Shown here: in pieces, positions 60,116 to 64,000 of the stretch
Layout of the letters: the number at the start of each line of letters is the position of its first letter
How positions within the stretch are numbered: the first letter of the stretch is position 1
Assembly (NCBI GenBank): GCA_023014365.1
Contig: JAEBUN010000023.1
Coordinates: 799,096-863,095, forward strand
Origin: Lepiota brunneoincarnata
Lineage: Eukaryota; Basidiomycota; Agaricomycetes; Agaricales; Agaricaceae
Reading direction: 5' to 3'
DNA length: 64,000 bases
Position numbers and translations under genes: made by a program
Notes under the pieces: model-generated
Told to the model about the DNA's origin: nothing
Database searches by the model: none
Seen by the model: the letters and a program-made list of their open reading frames with translations, nothing else

Positions 60116-63100
60116 GGTGGTAGTGACGGAGAGATGGGGGCGGGGGAGAAAGAGAGCGACGCTTATTACTTACTTATACATCCACACGATCTAGATCAGA
60201 TCTCCGCAGATCCACTCGGCCAAATGCGCCTTGTCACACGTCACACCCGAGAAATATCCTCTGCCGCGGACCTCATCATCCACGGCCCGTCCCCGTCCCT
60301 TGTACGTTACTACTGCCACCCAAATTTCCAATTGCTTCCAGCAGCTTTTTTGTGTCCTTACGGTCCCATCCATCACCATCCAGGAGGTTATCTGATCGTT
60401 TTATCAACCAGCATAACCACCCTGCCGGTGTGATGCACCCCATGACCAACATCCACATCACTTCATTAAGATTTGCCGCTGCACGTCCACCGAGATCGTC
60501 AATTACGACGGCTAAGATAGAGAGGCATTTTGGCTCGTCATGACTTTTGTTCAAACGCGAACCACGGAGTTGGAAGATGAGGTTCAACCTTGGACGCCTC
60601 TTCCCTCCGCCCACCGCTGTCTCGAAAACTCAAAGGCATCCAGTCGGAAGTGCAAACGGGTCTTCCGCCGTGCCAGCGCATACCACCAATACAGTCCACA
60701 CGAGCATTGTACATAAGGAAAAAGTCCGTGACGGTGGACGGTGGTGTCACCCCCAATCCCTCGTGGGTCGGGAAACACATCAAGTCTGAACTCTATGATC
60801 TATCGTGGGGGAACAAAAAGGCACCAAGATGCTCTGTTTCCAGCAATTTGTTGTTTTAGCCACAACCCCCGCACCGAAGTCCGGCACTAGGTCCCTGGTC
60901 TGTTGTCACGCTTCATTTTTTTGCTGGTGTCGAGCCGAATAGCATCGCCCACTTGCCCGCAAATACTCGAATGACCCTTGCAGTTTTCTTCGCGTGCCTG
61001 CTGGACGGACACGATCGATTCAATTTTGTTGCACTAGAAGTCGACTTCCCGTCACTTGTCGCTTTTAGACTCCTCGCTCAGAGGCCCTCTGCGCTGTTGC
61101 CCCGCAAGCAAAAGCCTCTAACTGAAGTACTTATTGTTCATGTATGTAGATGTAGATGGTATTGAACTGAACCTCTCATTTTCCCATCAGTATCAGTACC
61201 ATTACAGATCCCCGTCCTGCCTGATGATATCCCCATGCCCGAGCGGAACCCTTCTGGCAGGTCCCAAACCACATCTGTACATACATAACCGTGATTGCCG
61301 ACAGCTCCGCCCGACACACCAAACTGGGTATGCACCGTGCCCCACCGATTCCTCTCGGAACTCGGACACCGTGGCATGCCTAACACTACCTGCTCTAGGA
61401 CACCTCATCTTGTGGGTTTCCTCCCGTAACATGTGTAACATTTGCGATTGGCTGGTTGTCAAGCAGACCAAGCCTGATCGATGATCACTACTCATCATCC
61501 CGTAACATGCCGTAAAATCAGTCCAATTGGAATGTGTGGGAATCGCGTTCCGGCTCGGAGGAGCTACATACATACACGGCAGCTGAAAAACCAATTCATT
61601 TTCTGTCGAGGCATGGACGCTATTACCTGATGATGATATACCCATGTTAAATCACGGCCCCAGCGTCACGCCAAGAGCGACATGAATAACATAAACCCTT
61701 AGCACTGGGGAACTACGACGGAAATGATACGAGCCTTCGAGGCGTTCGCAGTGGGGTCAAGCAAGCGTCCGTACAGGCCGTTCGTAGGTGTGTACTAGAT
61801 AATCAGAGACCCCGCCCGTTCTAGTAGTCCCATTGATCGTTCCCTCCAAACGCCACATGAAAATAAAACCATAGCGCTTTCATTTCCAATTTTCACATTT
61901 CAAAAACAATTGCTTTGGGGAGAGTGCCGGACAGGGAAGTTAGGGAACGTATCACGCTTGACTTATCGGGTCAGCAAGATATCCTCTTGATGAAACGGAC
62001 GCTACGATCACTGGTCTCTGCCTCCCCATTGGTCAGTGGTCTACCCTAAAGGCCTAGTCCATCGTCATCGCATTCTAATTATCTCGGACCCACCGGCGCT
62101 TCCCTCCCCCCCTACCGCCCATATATTCCATATCCAGGTCGTGCTATTGGAATCTCGGGGTCTTCACAGCTTCTGCGGCGGCTATAAACGAGAAAGGAGG
62201 AGTGTTATCAATAGTTGTGATAGTGAGGGTGGTTATTGTGAGCCAGCGTCGTGCCAACTACCTTTTCCAAAGCTCAAAGGTCCTCTTGGACCTCTCCCGG
62301 TCTTGGCTGAAGTGGTGGGAGCACAAGCACGCGGGCTCACTAATCGCCGATATCATTTCGTCCATTGAACATCACTCCGGAGTTCATTCTCGGCGATTCG
62401 GTTAGCCTCGGCCATGAGGCTGAGGCCATGGCACTGACTTTGAGACAGGGAGGCCCATAGATGACGCATATGAACCAGGATAGTGATAGAGAACCCTCGA
62501 ATAACCACACGAGGGGCATGTTACTTATAAGTGTCTCCAAGGCGATTCTCTTTGCCTCGTGTTCATCTGTGGATATAGCCCTAGTACTCGCGCAACCACA
62601 TCGTCTACAGAAATCCATTGGCTGATGAATTGGCACTGCGGCGATACCAAATCTGCCTCGAGGCATTTCTGTCTCTGGGCCCCTTGCCGATCATGCTAGA
62701 GCCTTCAAATTAAAATAGGCGTATCAGTGTATCGACCATCGCACGAAGTACATACAGTACGAGGCACTTGTGCTGAGAACAACCCAAAACATCAATGCCT
62801 CGTGTTGATGCCCGAAATTCACAAGGACTCGGCGGATGCCATGAATTTACTGGGGAAGCTGTGGGGGTGTTGCTTACGACCAAAGGATCACTGATGTAGC
62901 TCTGACGATATCCTCACACGCTGCCAAGCTCCCTGTTAGGGTGAACCCACTTGAACGCTTGATCCTTCAAGTTGGTTGTCACACCCTCATTACGATATTT
63001 CCATGGGCTGGACAGGCGCGATGTCGACGATGTAGGGAGTGTTTGAAGCCGAGGGTATGCCCGTCCTAAGCTTCTCCGCTAAAGCAGCAGTGTCCTGGAT

Positions 63101-64000
63101 GTACGCCGAAGGACAAGAACGGCGACCGTCCAGACAAAGCCAACCTTTCGGAGAGGTAATCCATGGGCGTTCCAGATTGATCGGCCCTGTCAAAAGTATG
63201 CCATGCGCGTGTGACTCCATCTACTAAATAGAACCTTCTTAACTGGTGGCAATCATCAGCGCCCGACAGAGAGTGTGTTTTGACCGCAGTATTAAGTTCA
63301 CGCACTGCTTCCTACGACTGAAATATAACGAATCTCATCTGAACAAACGGATTTAGACATTGGTCGAATTCATCGGGTAGAAGTAGAACGGCGACGCAAT
63401 TCCCCTATCTCGTATACTCGGGGTCCAAGATATAGCGTTCGACAACACCCAGCAACATCCCAAAGCCAGCCTCATCAATCAAACCTTCTAACAAGGGCCC
63501 CCCTGCATGTGATGCAAGCAACCGGGTTCAGGTTGGGGTGCTGGCAAGGATCGTTTAGTTAAATATGTAACCCCATCTGGTTTATCCTGAGATACGGCAT
63601 CGTAGTTTGGGTGTCGGTGTCATAACCTGCACCGCCGGTCAGTGCAGAGGTCGTGATGATATCACTAGGGTGGGTGGGTCGCGTCCGCCAGGGTCTCCGA
63701 CCTCGGATTCCTTGTCATTTGGAGTATAGAGTTGGCCCTGCAATTTTGAGCCCCACTTTTTGCCCGCATCATCATTGGATAAAAAACCTCCCCTTTGAGA
63801 GCGTCGACTTTGTACTCCTCCATCCTTGGTTGCGAATCAGATGCAGCATTCGGATATTGATCGTATAAACCGGATTTGGCGGGACAGCTATTATTGACTT
63901 GATCATTGGTTGGGCAATCTCTATCTCTACCCTTAAACTGGTCATGGCCCTTTTCGAGTTGGCTTATTGTTGGTTGGCATTTCAAAACAAGTTCGTATAA
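60116..64000. other. Gene-poor stretch of 3.9 kb to the window edge
   Basis: No coding sequence with recognisable similarity, no tRNA and no clear repeat array was found. Open frames reach 152 codons (59975-60433, mostly antisense to the FYVE gene leader) but lack support. The stretch could be the long upstream region of a gene beyond the window, or decayed repeat DNA. Confidence 0.4.

Overview
The window is nuclear DNA of a filamentous basidiomycete, most likely an Agaricomycete of the Rhizoctonia type. The genes are typical eukaryotic single-copy genes cut by many short GT-AG introns (mostly 45-70 nt), packed on both strands, and the left edge carries a degraded Ty3/gypsy retrotransposon of the kind common in that group. 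The genus is an inference; I could not run a search.

Layout. (1) 1-5.2 kb is repeat-derived: a broken gag-pol relic on the minus strand, a short tandem repeat, and two diverged copies of a ~350 bp segment 770 bp apart. (2) 5.2-32 kb is very compact. In order: UNC93-like transporter (-), YOP1/DP1 (-), OST5 (+), RPA12 (-), SPC25 (-), a DBF2/SID2-type NDR kinase (+), a NAA38-like Lsm protein (-), DPM1 (+), an F-box protein (+), an SMN homologue (+), NIC96 (-), ARP5 (+), two neighbouring Rab GTPases (-), a monocarboxylate-type MFS transporter (-), tRNA-Gln(CTG) (+), a GET2-like protein (+), a mitochondrial ribosomal protein (-), SWC2/YL1 (+). Most genes stand in head-to-head pairs (88-194 bp between start codons) or tail-to-tail pairs (21-136 bp between stops), and two same-strand pairs are only 26 and 54 nt apart. 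(3) 31.7-40.7 kb holds lineage-type genes: two orphan multi-pass membrane proteins, a 945-residue low-complexity protein and an unrecognised gene. (4) 40.8-56.5 kb: DOT1 (+), a large double F-box-like protein (+), a Sel1-repeat protein (-), the splicing helicase PRP16 (-) and mitochondrial ribosomal protein mL38 (-). (5) 56.5-64 kb is gene-poor, with one FYVE-domain gene.

The genes do not form one pathway; this is a housekeeping neighbourhood. Functional themes recur: ER membrane and glycosylation (YOP1, OST5, DPM1, GET2), chromatin (ARP5 of INO80, SWC2 of SWR1, DOT1), mitosis (SPC25, DBF2-like kinase), RNA machinery (RPA12, SMN, PRP16) and membrane traffic (two Rabs, a FYVE protein). I found no CRISPR, bacterial-type system or biosynthetic gene cluster. 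The most unusual points are a set of one-base frame breaks in NIC96 and ARP5 on either side of their shared promoter, 10-nt and 17-nt micro-exons in the UNC93 gene, candidate dicistronic pairs, a GC-AG intron in SEC4/RAB8, and a tRNA intron of about 6 nt. Exon coordinates given below were derived by hand from splice signals and reading frame; where exon lengths sum to a multiple of three and match the family, I say so.
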